A stretch of 64,000 nucleotides of DNA from positions 1-64,000 of the forward strand of contig CAZUGQ010000003.1 of NCBI GenBank assembly GCA_964620125.1. Reading direction: 5' to 3'. The translations under genes were made by a program, and so were the position numbers. The notes under the pieces were generated by a model. That model worked only from the letters and a program-made list of their open reading frames with translations, did not search any database and had not been told where the DNA came from. The DNA comes from OLB6 sp964620125. Its GTDB lineage: Bacteria > Bacteroidota > Ignavibacteria > Kapaibacteriales > Kapaibacteriaceae. This document shows positions 26,695-36,430 of this stretch, piece by piece; position 1 is the first letter of the stretch; the number at the start of each line of letters is the position of its first letter.

Positions 26695-27712
26695 GCAGCA
26701 GGCCAGACGTGCGGTAGGCATCGAGTATCAGTTGTATGCCATTGCCGTGTACAACTCGCGGGTGTGGGGCCTGCTGATGGGCGATGTGTTCCAGTACCGT
26801 GCGCAGGTGATCGGCATTGCCGGTTTGAAACAGCACCGTTCCCTCCGGCCGAGGAACGGCATCCGAGCCCACGGCCCACACGCCACACTCTATTGCTTCG
26901 GCAAGCGTAAGACTTCCCCCCCCTTCGGTCCGTGTTGGTCGTACAACGATGGTTGCCCGGTGAGTGATGTTTGCCAGGGGGCTGGACAATCCAGTTATCA
27001 CGTGGATGCGCTCATCCGTTGAAGCCATTGCAACAAGTTCCTGATGAAGGCCAACGTCAACCACCTGGCCCAGAACCAGCAGCAGTGAGACTTGAGGAAT
27101 CGACAGTTGCGTGAAGGCCGAGATTAGCGTGTCGATACCATAGAGATCTGTCCCCTGATATCGTACCACTCTGCCTGCATTGGCGAGAATGCGAACGGTG
27201 GCATCAAGCCATTGAGTTGGTATTGTTTGTGGAAGTGGGAATGAGCGCTCCCATGATGAGATCGGCAACGCCGAAGGAATCGTGATCATGTGAGAGATTG
27301 GCACACCGAGTCGCGCATGGACTGCAGTTCGCACCTCATCGCTGACCGTGATGATGAGGTTGGCGTGATTGAACACCGAAGCAAGGTGGCCATCAAGGTG
27401 TGCAAGATCCGGGCGATCGCGAAACGAGTGAACAGTGAGAGCGAAACGTCGGCCCATGGCCATCCATGCCTTACCCAGCAGCACCGTACGCCGAGCATTT
27501 CCTTCGTCGGTGTGTAGATGCACGGGCAGTCGTTGCAACAAGGTGCGCCATCCTGCATGCCGTATGCCGGAGAACCCCACGGGGATACCACCCGTGGACC
27601 AACCTTGAACGTTCACGTTCGCTTGGCGCAGTCCCTCGGCAAGTCGAACAAGGTGTTGGGCCACACCGCCAAACGGTGGAGGAAATGGGCCGACCAGCTG
27701 AAGGTTAGGCAC
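26684..27712 (-). CDS. GT4-type glycosyltransferase
   Basis: About 342 residues. The N-terminal LVGPFPPPFGGVAQHLVRL is the usual GT-B donor/acceptor loop of GT4 enzymes. The C-terminal half has VRPTRTEGGGSLTLAEAIECG, where the nucleotide-sugar-binding E-x7-E motif is TEGGGSLTLAE. I take GTG 27712, which overlaps the upstream stop by 8 bp; a TTG at 27763 would add residues unlike the family. It follows an FkbM methyltransferase on the same strand, so the pair probably decorates a surface glycan. The sugar is not predictable. Confidence 0.82.
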   Translation of the reverse strand: MPNLQLVGPFPPPFGGVAQHLVRLAEGLRQANVNVQGWSTGGIPVGFSGIRHAGWRTLLQRLPVHLHTDEGNARRTVLLGKAWMAMGRRFALTVHSFRDRPDLAHLDGHLASVFNHANLIITVSDEVRTAVHARLGVPISHMITIPSALPISSWERSFPLPQTIPTQWLDATVRILANAGRVVRYQGTDLYGIDTLISAFTQLSIPQVSLLLVLGQVVDVGLHQELVAMASTDERIHVITGLSSPLANITHRATIVVRPTRTEGGGSLTLAEAIECGVWAVGSDAVPRPEGTVLFQTGNADHLRTVLEHIAHQQAPHPRVVHGNGIQLILDAYRTSGLLPTS

Positions 27713-28646
27713 GGTGGGTAAGACCAGCGATGTGAGACAGCCGCTCCGAGTGCACAAACACAACGTTGTCCATTACATGGGTAACGTTACTCCCAACTGG
27801 CTCCAACGTTCCATTGTCCCGAATGAGGTATGATGCGTAGCCATTGGCTGACATCATGGACTTGAACTGCACTGTTGAGTATCCGCGACTCTGTTGAATC
27901 GCCTCACTCAGCTCAATTATAAAGGTTGGCTTGAGGGAGGCTATCGTGTTAATCGCACCTTCGATCACTTCGAGTTCCGCACCTTCAACGTCGACCTTTA
28001 CAAGGTCAACTGCAGATAACCCCATAGCATCAACTGTCTCATCAAGCGTCGTTGCGGGCACCTCCTCGAAGTCAGCTCCAACATTGGGGTCGGAAGAAAT
28101 CGTCGAATGTGTTCCAGCATTGTTGTCGGTTGATAGGTATAGGCGAATTGTACCTGAAGCGCTTGATACTGCAGCTGTTATCAGCTCAACGTTGGTTACG
28201 TTATTGAGCCTCATATTCTCCTGAAAGCGTTCTACATTCGATGATTGAGGTTCAAATGAGATCACTCGAGCCGACCTATTGGCTGAAGTAGCCATGACGA
28301 GAGTCAGATATCCAATCTGTGCTCCAACATCGATCAGCACAAAGTTCGGTTGCACAAATCGTTCAATGAATCGTACGGTGGGGAGCTCGTATGAACCAAA
28401 TAGATAGAGGTGTGCCTGCAAAAACTCTGAAACGTCCAGACGCATTGTGATCCCACCACGGAGTTCAGCACGAATCCACGTTGAGGATGGTGGGGCAAGG
28501 GCTCCAAAGTAGATTTGTGTGAGGATTCGAAATCTGCCGTGCTGAAATGGATATAGTCTGCAGGCAAGCCTGAGGATCGAAGTCGCGAATTGCTTCAGTT
28601 GTACCACTTTGTTCTTTTCAGATGAGGAACCCCGTTTTAGATGCAT
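27705..28646 (-). CDS. FkbM-family SAM-dependent methyltransferase
   Basis: About 313 residues. The FkbM fold is seen in the SAM loop VLIDVGAQIGYLTL, then ISFEPQSSNVERFQENMRLN, and the characteristic VDLVKVDVEGAELEVIEGA. Such enzymes O-methylate sugars or other small groups, often in glycan clusters. The start is uncertain: ATG 28646 overlaps the divergent gene at 28622, while GTG 28607 would avoid the overlap. Translation is coupled to the downstream glycosyltransferase. Confidence 0.85.
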   Translation of the reverse strand: MHLKRGSSSEKNKVVQLKQFATSILRLACRLYPFQHGRFRILTQIYFGALAPPSSTWIRAELRGGITMRLDVSEFLQAHLYLFGSYELPTVRFIERFVQPNFVLIDVGAQIGYLTLVMATSANRSARVISFEPQSSNVERFQENMRLNNVTNVELITAAVSSASGTIRLYLSTDNNAGTHSTISSDPNVGADFEEVPATTLDETVDAMGLSAVDLVKVDVEGAELEVIEGAINTIASLKPTFIIELSEAIQQSRGYSTVQFKSMMSANGYASYLIRDNGTLEPVGSNVTHVMDNVVFVHSERLSHIAGLTHRA

Positions 28647-30727
28647 GCAAGTTAGCGTCACTACTCGTGCTCATAAGTATAGCGACTATCGATTGTGGCG
28701 CCCAGTGGGTTGATGAATGGCGTGTGCTCGGGAATCTCGGTGTTCCACGCCACCACCATAGTGCAGCCTACATTGGCGCAGGCCGAATTATCGTTTTAGG
28801 TGGTTTTATTAATTCCAGCGGTATACTCGATGGCTCACGAACCGAGTCAACGGAGATTATCGACGTCGAGGCTGGTACATTAACACCTGGACCGCCAATG
28901 CAGTTTGCTCGCGCTGCATTTACGGTTGAAATAGCTGACGACGGTGACGTAATTGTTTTCGGTGGCTCCGATACAAATCCACACGTTGAAAGGCTTGATG
29001 TTGAGACGATGACGTGGAGATACGTGGGGCGGATGACTTCTGCTCGTTGGCAGCACGTGACGGCGAGAATATTCGGGAGCTATTATCTGGTGGTTGGCGG
29101 ATGGGATAACAACACGGCCGAGATTTTTGACGTAGCTACGGGAACCACAAGGAACATCCGGCCATTCATTGCGCCAGCAAATTCCATGAAAGCGTTGCTA
29201 CCTGCTGGCCGTTTTCCCACATTCTGGGGATACCGAACCGGTGGGCCACTGTCAGCACGGTCGGACTCTTCGTATTGGTACGATCCGTATGCTGACCGTT
29301 GGAGAGTTGATCAGAGTTTTGGTGTTGGAGTGGCAGCTCCTTCCGTGTGCAGACTTGATAACGGAAGCGTGTTCGCCGTTGGTGGCGTTTCTGCCGAGAC
29401 ACCAGTGTTCACATGTTCGAAGCAAAGTTTTGTACTCGCACCAGATGGTAAACTGGTGCCCGGACCTGATGCACTGGAAGGAAGGCAGCATCATGGAGTA
29501 GAAGAGATAAGCACGGACATCCTAATTGTAGCAGGTGGCTTGGGCGACACCGTTGCCTTTTTGCGGAGTACAGAGATTGTTGACCTGAAGCTTGGGAGCA
29601 CTCGACCAGGACCAGAGCTGATTGCTCCCCATTCCTTTGCACCACTCGTTCAACTTCCCTATAGAACGGGCAGTGCAGTAGTGATGATTTCGGGGTTCAC
29701 GGGATCGAACAACACTCCGTTAGTCGAGATCCTATCCACAGAGTGCTCCGGCGAAATACGCCTAGTTCCCACGAACTTCAGGCTTCGCGGTAGTGCGCGG
29801 GTTGAGGGCAATGCAATACAGTTAACCGGCTCAACCACGTACCAGTCTGGTGCAGCGTGGATACAGAGTAAAATCAAGGTCAGCCCAAAACTCGATATCC
29901 GCTTTGGTTTTACACTTTCCGGAGGAGATGATAACAGCCAGCTTGATGGTGGCCCACAAGGAGCCGACGGACTTGCTCTCATAGTACAGAACGAGGCATC
30001 ATCAGCACTCGGAGAGACTGGGCGCGGCATCGGATACGATTATTCACCACATGGGGTTGCCGTCGAATTCGATGCGTACAACAACGCCGCCTATTTGGAT
30101 CCCTCAAGCAGTCATGTTGCAATACAAGTAGGCGATGGTACCATACTCCATGCGATACATGAAGCCCCATACACACGAGGCACAGTAACCGAGGGCATTC
30201 CACCATTTGTTGCTGATGGAAGAAGCTACCATGCTCGAGTACTGTATCAAGATCAACGACTGCAGGTATGGGTAAGCCGAACTCCTGAGCTAGGGATCGC
30301 ACAACTGGCAGCCGATATTGACCTGGAACGTGAATTGCAGCTACAATCCGAAGGTTCGGCATGGATTGGATTCACCTCATCGACTGGATTTTCTAGTCAG
30401 ATACATACACTCGATTATGTGAGCGTTTTAGGTTGTGATGCTGTAACGACAAGTGTGGATACAGTTGCGACTGTATGGCCAAACTTGCATGCATTTCCAA
30501 CTCCAGCGTCTGCATTACTGAACGTTGATCTTGCAACTGCAGCGGAGACTGCTGACGCCATTCAGTTACTGGATGCCATGGGTAACCTCAGGTCAGCTTA
30601 CACCGTCCCAGCCGGCTCTATCAATGCAGTGATCGACGTGTCCAGTTTACCGTCGGGGTTGTATGTGCTTTTGCACAAGCAGAGCGACAGTATTGCTGCA
30701 CAGACACTGATCACTATCCTTCATTAG
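28622..30727 (+). CDS. Secreted Kelch-repeat and L-type lectin protein with T9SS-like tail
   Basis: 701 residues with a signal peptide (MRNPVLDACKLASLLVL...CGAQW). Residues 30-370 contain Kelch-type beta-propeller blades (RHHHSAAYIGAGRIIVLGG, then ARAAFTVEIADDGDVIVFGG and others). Residues 385-600 are an L-type (legume-like) lectin jelly roll with GADGLALIVQN and VAVEFDAYNN. The last 80 residues match a type IX secretion A-tail (FPTPASALLNVDL... SLPSGLYVLL). It is probably exported and attached to the cell surface to bind glycans; its ligand is unknown. It ends 4 bp from the convergent transporter gene. Confidence 0.85.
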   Translation: MRNPVLDACKLASLLVLISIATIDCGAQWVDEWRVLGNLGVPRHHHSAAYIGAGRIIVLGGFINSSGILDGSRTESTEIIDVEAGTLTPGPPMQFARAAFTVEIADDGDVIVFGGSDTNPHVERLDVETMTWRYVGRMTSARWQHVTARIFGSYYLVVGGWDNNTAEIFDVATGTTRNIRPFIAPANSMKALLPAGRFPTFWGYRTGGPLSARSDSSYWYDPYADRWRVDQSFGVGVAAPSVCRLDNGSVFAVGGVSAETPVFTCSKQSFVLAPDGKLVPGPDALEGRQHHGVEEISTDILIVAGGLGDTVAFLRSTEIVDLKLGSTRPGPELIAPHSFAPLVQLPYRTGSAVVMISGFTGSNNTPLVEILSTECSGEIRLVPTNFRLRGSARVEGNAIQLTGSTTYQSGAAWIQSKIKVSPKLDIRFGFTLSGGDDNSQLDGGPQGADGLALIVQNEASSALGETGRGIGYDYSPHGVAVEFDAYNNAAYLDPSSSHVAIQVGDGTILHAIHEAPYTRGTVTEGIPPFVADGRSYHARVLYQDQRLQVWVSRTPELGIAQLAADIDLERELQLQSEGSAWIGFTSSTGFSSQIHTLDYVSVLGCDAVTTSVDTVATVWPNLHAFPTPASALLNVDLATAAETADAIQLLDAMGNLRSAYTVPAGSINAVIDVSSLPSGLYVLLHKQSDSIAAQTLITILH

Positions 30728-30731
30728 CGCC

Positions 30732-31643
30732 TTACCAGACAGCCACCAAAGGCAGGATGAACAATGAGATAAGGGTAGAAACAACGATAGCCTGCGCCAG
30801 AATCTCCTCGTCCAAGCCATATCGCTCAGCGAATACCAGTGGAAGCACCATCGTAGGCATGGCCGTTTCTAGACGGATGGCACGTGAAACATCTGCATCC
30901 ACAGTAAGCCACCAGGTGCACAACACGCCAAGTACAGGAGCGAGAATGAGCTTGATTGCAAGGGCGGGTGTTATGTGCACTAACGTGCGTGGATTCGGTG
31001 CTCGTAATGCCAAACCCACGCTGAACACCATCAGGGGTGCAACAACACTGGCTGCGCTGCCGATGGCCGACAGAACGAGATCCGGAAGGGAGATCCCACT
31101 TGCGTTCACGGCAAGGCCAAGCAAGGCGGCAATCATAGGTGGTGTGGTGATCGCCTGCCGCAACCCTTCTTGAACAGTATGCCTCGGCCCCTTGCTGCCA
31201 TACTCCACGCAGATCACTACACCGAGGGTGAAGAGCAACGGCGTTAACCCGAACACGTCGAAGTACATGGGTACATGCATCACATGGCTGCCAACAACGG
31301 CCGTCACAACAGGCAAACCAAGATAGGTGGCATTGCCAAAGGCCGCCGCTAGAATGAGCGATCCAAGCATCGCCGGAGTCGTGCTCGGTATGCTTCGCAT
31401 GATGAGCCAGGCAACCAACGCACAAGCAGTGGTTACAACGATTGCAACCAGAGGTACAATCCAGAGCGACTCATCCAAGCGAGTTTCCACGAGTACCTTT
31501 AACACTAACGCAGGCAGGAACACCGAAAACACAACGGCACCAATGGCTCGTCGTGCTTGGTCGGCTACAACAGCTCCCGCTTTCCAACGGAACAATGCCC
31601 CAGCAGCTATCAGTATTCCAAGTGTCCCTATGGCCTCAAACAT
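30732..31643 (-). CDS. AEC (auxin efflux carrier) family permease
   Basis: 303 residues, about ten membrane helices in two inverted halves, as in AEC/BASS-fold transporters. Conserved features include AFGNATYLGLPVV in the first half and ETAMPTMVLPLVFAERYG in the second. The substrate is probably a small organic acid anion but cannot be told from sequence. It stands alone. Confidence 0.87.
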   Translation of the reverse strand: MFEAIGTLGILIAAGALFRWKAGAVVADQARRAIGAVVFSVFLPALVLKVLVETRLDESLWIVPLVAIVVTTACALVAWLIMRSIPSTTPAMLGSLILAAAFGNATYLGLPVVTAVVGSHVMHVPMYFDVFGLTPLLFTLGVVICVEYGSKGPRHTVQEGLRQAITTPPMIAALLGLAVNASGISLPDLVLSAIGSAASVVAPLMVFSVGLALRAPNPRTLVHITPALAIKLILAPVLGVLCTWWLTVDADVSRAIRLETAMPTMVLPLVFAERYGLDEEILAQAIVVSTLISLFILPLVAVW

Positions 31644-31754
31644 TCGTGTTCCATTGTAACATCACATGGGTAGGTGCAGCGCTATCCGCATCCATCACTG
31701 CTGATCATTGCACCCAATGGTTTGCTTGTTTCTGTTGTCTTCAAGGACATTGCC

Positions 31755-32528
31755 ATGCTGCTCAGACTCCTGCTGGCCGTTCCATCGGAATTGGACCAGC
31801 CTCTGCGCCAGGCCGCACGCTCGTATCCGTTGGCCTCCGTAGCAACACTCGGAAGAGTAGAGCCAGCTGATCTTGCACAAGCTGTGCTTCAGTTTCTCCC
31901 TGATGTTGTCATCCTTGATGCATCAGCCGACGATGGCCGTACCGTTCGCCTGTGGCCCATGATGCAAACAAACCAAACAGTACTCATCTGCCTAGCTCAG
32001 ACCGTGCAATATGCCTTGGATGCGTTCAAGGCCAATGCTCTGCACTACCTGCTATCGCCTTTTACAACCGAAGATGTTTTCCAGGCACTTGACAGAGCAT
32101 TGCCCTTCGTGCAGGCAAGCCGGTCGCATGCAGCAGCTCACGAACACACTGTACACTATGCCCAAGCCCCCTTCCAATGCAGAATCATCGCACTGCCGGG
32201 TACGTCCTCGATAAAGGTGCGAACCCCCGAAGAACTCGTGAGTGCTCACGGCGAAGGCAGCTATACTCGTGTGATGTTAAAGTCAGAACCACCGGTGCTG
32301 ATGTCGAGAAGTTTGGGCGACCTGGAACCAGAACTCACAGAGGTTGGTCTGATGCGCGTTCATCGTTCGCACATGGTGAATGTGGGTCTCATTCGATCCG
32401 TCCGCCGCGGTAAGATGCCCACCATCCAGTTGGCCGATGGAACCGAGGTAGACGTAGGAGAACGGTACAAGGAAACGCTGTTCAATGCTCTTGGTTTGCA
32501 CCGCCGACGGAGAGAAGAAAGCTCGTAG
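31755..32528 (+). CDS. LytTR-family DNA-binding response regulator
   Basis: 257 residues. The N-terminal receiver domain has the acceptor Asp in VVILDAS, and AQTVQYALDAFKANALHYLLSPF matches the end of LytR/AlgR receivers. The C-terminal LytTR domain includes LVSAHGEGSYTRVML and MRVHRSHMVNVGLIRSV. The lysine normally ending the receiver is replaced (LLSPF). I take ATG 31755; an upstream GTG at 31674 is open but would add an unusual extension. No kinase is adjacent. Confidence 0.88.
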   Translation: MLLRLLLAVPSELDQPLRQAARSYPLASVATLGRVEPADLAQAVLQFLPDVVILDASADDGRTVRLWPMMQTNQTVLICLAQTVQYALDAFKANALHYLLSPFTTEDVFQALDRALPFVQASRSHAAAHEHTVHYAQAPFQCRIIALPGTSSIKVRTPEELVSAHGEGSYTRVMLKSEPPVLMSRSLGDLEPELTEVGLMRVHRSHMVNVGLIRSVRRGKMPTIQLADGTEVDVGERYKETLFNALGLHRRRREESS

Positions 32529-32547
32529 GATTGGACTATCTTACGGC

Positions 32548-34593
32548 GTGCGATTCCTGATCTGGACTCTGTGTTTTGTTGTTGCCAAGCCCTGCATGGC
32601 ACCGGCCGATGTTTTCACGCTTACCCCCAATCGATACGCCTCCGTTGTCGAAGTGAAAACCTGCCGCAACTGGATGAGAGTGGATACCACCTACCGCCCC
32701 AACGACCAGCCTGAGTTCCAGCAGGGCGACACGGTTATCGTCATTCAAATGAAGGGGGCTTTGGCAGACTCTGCGGGTACTCTGATCTCCATGGGGATGG
32801 CGGGTAGGTTCGAACGAAACATCATAGCACGGCGATCCCTTGATACCATCTACTTTGTGAGGCCACTGCTTGTTGAGTACAACCCGGCAGGGATTGTACA
32901 ACTGGTGCGAATAGCACCCTTTCCGCTACCTCCCCCCCCTGACTCGGGTTCTGGGACGGGTGATACAGTGATCTCTGCATTGCCATTTGATGGCCGATGT
33001 GGAGGAGTGATGGCCTTACACAATACCGACACCATCCGGCTCTGGTGCAGAGTCTCCGCTACGGGTCTGGGCTTTCGGCCTGCGGAAGGAATCTGTGTTG
33101 CCGGCCGGTCACCGAATGCCGGCACATCGGGCCGTGTTAGTTCAAGCGGCGGAGGGCACGGTGGGGCGGGGGGCGCTGGATTGAGCTTGCCACAAGAACC
33201 TACGCCACAGGCAGGCAAGGCTATATCCTACACGGCAGGGGTAAACTGGATTTTTCTTGGTGGTGGCCCAGGATCAGGTATCAACGGTGAGCAAACGAGA
33301 GGTGGGGGAATCATCATCATTGATGCTCCAGCCGTTGATGGTGCCGGTATCTATGGCCTGGAGGCACGTGGCGAAAACGGACAGGTGGGCATGGGTGGTG
33401 GAGCAGGTGGAGCGATTCTCATAACGTCGAGAGTGATTCGCAACATGGCCTACCTGGATGTGTCGGGCGGCAATACAGCTAGTGGTGGTGCCGGTGGGGG
33501 AGGGGTTATTCGGATTGGTACTATCACGCCAATGAATCTGCCGGAGAGCAACTACGCTGGCGGTACGGCAAGGCAGAACCCACAGGGAAACGGGCAGCCA
33601 GGCAAGCTGTTCTACAACGTTACCATCAACGAGGCTACATCAACCTACCATGCACCTGTGGTTTCCTTTCCCCGAGATACGGCCGTCTGCGATGGTGAAT
33701 CCCTTACGCTTCGGGTTAGCGGTGGGGAGAGTCCACTGTGGCGTATAGACGCCGATACGGTATGCCGTGATTGCGACTCGCTGCGTATAACGCCACCAGG
33801 CACTGCAACCCTTATGGTGTATGCACTGGCAGAAGGATGTATGGATAGTGCTCAAGTTCGTGTAACGGTACACAAACGTCCACAGCTTGCATTGGAGTCC
33901 GTTACGATGCCGTGCGACAAGCAGGAAGTGATACTCACAGGTCCACCTGGCTTTGCTCGATATCGCTGGTCAACGGGCGATACAACACAAAATGTTGCTG
34001 TGCGCGGTGGTGGTGTGTTTAGCCTGGAAGTGTGGACGGAGTATGGGTGCAGCAACACCGACACGGTAGAGGTGTTTGTGGACAGTGCAGAGAGACTGTT
34101 CTTTGATGCCGTAACCACGGGGTCGATAGTTCAGTTGCAACCAACAGTTCCGTATCGGCCAAGCTCGGCTGTGCTCCGGCTAAAGAATGGTAGCAGCCAA
34201 ACGGTAATAGTGAACCATGTGTTGTTAAGTAAGAACGTGCAGCTTAGTGTACCTCTGCATCAGTTCCCATTGGTGATTGACCCATACGGTGTTGCTGAAG
34301 TAGTTGTAGTTGGCGAAGCACCAATTCCAGGAGTGTATGATGACGTGTTGCTCGTGCAGGATGCATGTGGCACACCTCAGGTAGCGCTGCAGTTTACCGT
34401 GCACGAGGAACCCTGGTATACGCGATGCAATGTTCGCATTACAAGTGACGGAGAGATTGAATCGCTCAACGGACTGAATGGAGCCAACATAACGATTACT
34501 GACCTTCTCGGGCGTACGGTAGTCCCCCCCCTTCCACCAGGCTTGTACTACCTGCATGGAGGCAGCGTTACAGTTGCCGTACAAAGGCCCTGA
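32548..34593 (+). CDS. Glycine-rich secreted surface protein with T9SS-like tail
   Basis: About 681 residues from GTG 32548, which gives a standard signal peptide (RFLIWTLCFVVAKPCMA). The frame is open from ATG 32485, but that overlaps the LytTR gene by 44 bp. The middle (about 190-370) is Gly-rich (SSGGGHGGAGGAG, GMGGGAGGAILITS) and likely a beta-helix or adhesin-like fold. Ig/PKD-like modules follow (AVCDGESLTLRVSGG). The last 50 residues look like a T9SS tail (ITDLLGRTVVPPLPPGLYYL). Function unknown; probably an adhesin or matrix protein. The 3' end overlaps convergent asnB by 26 bp. Confidence 0.7.
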   Translation: MRFLIWTLCFVVAKPCMAPADVFTLTPNRYASVVEVKTCRNWMRVDTTYRPNDQPEFQQGDTVIVIQMKGALADSAGTLISMGMAGRFERNIIARRSLDTIYFVRPLLVEYNPAGIVQLVRIAPFPLPPPPDSGSGTGDTVISALPFDGRCGGVMALHNTDTIRLWCRVSATGLGFRPAEGICVAGRSPNAGTSGRVSSSGGGHGGAGGAGLSLPQEPTPQAGKAISYTAGVNWIFLGGGPGSGINGEQTRGGGIIIIDAPAVDGAGIYGLEARGENGQVGMGGGAGGAILITSRVIRNMAYLDVSGGNTASGGAGGGGVIRIGTITPMNLPESNYAGGTARQNPQGNGQPGKLFYNVTINEATSTYHAPVVSFPRDTAVCDGESLTLRVSGGESPLWRIDADTVCRDCDSLRITPPGTATLMVYALAEGCMDSAQVRVTVHKRPQLALESVTMPCDKQEVILTGPPGFARYRWSTGDTTQNVAVRGGGVFSLEVWTEYGCSNTDTVEVFVDSAERLFFDAVTTGSIVQLQPTVPYRPSSAVLRLKNGSSQTVIVNHVLLSKNVQLSVPLHQFPLVIDPYGVAEVVVVGEAPIPGVYDDVLLVQDACGTPQVALQFTVHEEPWYTRCNVRITSDGEIESLNGLNGANITITDLLGRTVVPPLPPGLYYLHGGSVTVAVQRP

Positions 34594-36403
34594 GCATGGC
34601 CAATCGCCACACAAAGAGCGCGTGCCGATTGTCGCCAGCGTTGTACACGTCCAGCACGCTGCGAAGTGCGGCCATGTCTACAACGTCTGCAAGCTCCATC
34701 CATGCACCATCGAGCAAGGGCTTGAGAGCTCCTCGCAGCCACGTGATGTGTCCCGGTGTGATAAAGCCCGTCTTGTCCTTTCTATCAAGCACAACATCGG
34801 GCACGATGCCGCGCATGGCAGACCGTAGGATGCGCTTGGTTTCGCCGCGATGCACCTTGTGATTGTTGGGGAGAGAAAAGCAGAAGTCCACAAGTCGGTG
34901 GTCCAGGAACGGCACACGACTTTCAATGCTAAAAGCCATGGAATTGGCATCTTCGGTGTGGAGCAGAGTTGGTAGAAGGGTAACGTGTAGCAGGTTGTAC
35001 AAGAATGCATTCAGGCGCGTACCCGACGGCATTTCCACGCGCAGGTTCGCAGACTGTGCGCGACTTTGCAGTACCCAAGGATAGGTACGCTGGAACTCCA
35101 GTGCATATAGGTCGGGCTCGGAACGAACAAGGGTAAGCAGGCTCTTGGCAGCAACGTCCAACCGCTTTCGCATGCCATAACCTTGTCTTCCCGAATGTGC
35201 CCACCATTCCTGCACGGCCTGGATTGGATGGCCACTGCCGATCAGATCGGCAATTACGCGATACATGCTGTGCATGTATCCACCCATGATTTCGTCGGAC
35301 CCCTGTCCGTCCAGAACAACCTTCACCCCATGTTGCGCTGCAAGCTTCATCACGAAGTATTGGCTGATGTAGCTGCTTGACGGTAAGGGAGCATCCATCA
35401 TCCACACGATGCGCTCCATTGCCTCGGCCACGTGCTGGTCAGTTGGAGAGATGTAGTGATCCTGGATCTGTGGATAGGCATCAAGAACATGGTTGATGTA
35501 TGGCCGTTCATCAACCTCACCACGTCCAGTGTAGTATGCCGTGAAGGTTTTTACCACATTCTCGTTAGTTGCCGCAGCAAGTGTGCACGCAATCGAGGTG
35601 CTGTCAAGACCTCCACTTAAGCATACGCCCATCGGCACATCGCGCCGCGAAGTGATTCGAATGCTGTCGGTAAACAGCTCGCGATACTGTGCAACGTGTT
35701 CCTCGTATGGTAGGGGGCTTTGGTTTCGCGTGTCAACATGGGCATATGCTTCCGTCGTCACCTGCCCATTCTTCCAGATCATTCGATGCGCTGCCGGCAG
35801 CGCTCGCACATCCTGGAAGTAGGTTTCTTCCCAATGGTGCATCCATCCCAGGTACAGCCCACGAGCAACCTGAGGAACATTTAGGTTGTTGGAGACCATA
35901 GGGGAACAGCGTACAGCCTTGATCTCGCTGGCAACGTGCAGTCGGCCATCCTGCAGTGCATAGTGCAGGGGCTTAATGCCGAATCTGTCTCTAGCACAAA
36001 ACAGATGCTGTGCACCACTATCCCACAGCGCAAAAGCCCACATGCCGATGAATCTCCGAACGCAGTCAACGCCCCACCGATCGTATGCGGCAAGGATGAC
36101 TTCTGTGTCGCCAGTCGTGGTGAACACAATGCCATCACGCTCCAGCTCCTTACGGAGCTCCAGGTAGTTGTAGATCTCACCGTTGAACGCAATGGTGTTG
36201 CCACGGCGCGTCATCGGTTGGTTGGAGGCTGCACTTAAATCGATGATGCTGAGTCTGTTGTGCCCCAAGGTAATGGCACCTTCCGACCATACGTCACGAT
36301 AATCTGGGCCACGATGAGCCATAACCTCCAGCATCCTGGCAGTTAGAGATTGTGCCTCGGACACGGATAAGCGGAGGTCAGCAACGGCAGTAAAACCACA
36401 CAT
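34568..36403 (-). CDS. asnB: Glutamine-hydrolysing asparagine synthetase
   Basis: 611 residues from ATG 36403, chosen because it places the nucleophile Cys directly after Met (MCGFTAV), essential for the amidotransferase domain. The frame opens 78 codons upstream without meaning. Glutaminase motifs: MAHRGPD, GHNRLSIIDL and AFNGEIYNY. The synthetase PP-loop is CLSGGLDSTS, then VVLDGQGSDEIMGGY. AsnB paralogues are frequent in exopolysaccharide clusters, and here the gene is divergent from a heparinase-like gene and a flippase (18-28 bp spacing), so amidation of a surface sugar or peptide is possible. Confidence 0.93.
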   Translation of the reverse strand: MCGFTAVADLRLSVSEAQSLTARMLEVMAHRGPDYRDVWSEGAITLGHNRLSIIDLSAASNQPMTRRGNTIAFNGEIYNYLELRKELERDGIVFTTTGDTEVILAAYDRWGVDCVRRFIGMWAFALWDSGAQHLFCARDRFGIKPLHYALQDGRLHVASEIKAVRCSPMVSNNLNVPQVARGLYLGWMHHWEETYFQDVRALPAAHRMIWKNGQVTTEAYAHVDTRNQSPLPYEEHVAQYRELFTDSIRITSRRDVPMGVCLSGGLDSTSIACTLAAATNENVVKTFTAYYTGRGEVDERPYINHVLDAYPQIQDHYISPTDQHVAEAMERIVWMMDAPLPSSSYISQYFVMKLAAQHGVKVVLDGQGSDEIMGGYMHSMYRVIADLIGSGHPIQAVQEWWAHSGRQGYGMRKRLDVAAKSLLTLVRSEPDLYALEFQRTYPWVLQSRAQSANLRVEMPSGTRLNAFLYNLLHVTLLPTLLHTEDANSMAFSIESRVPFLDHRLVDFCFSLPNNHKVHRGETKRILRSAMRGIVPDVVLDRKDKTGFITPGHITWLRGALKPLLDGAWMELADVVDMAALRSVLDVYNAGDNRHALFVWRLAMLRAFVRQL

Positions 36404-36430
36404 GAGCAGGACGAAGTTAAGTTGAGCCCA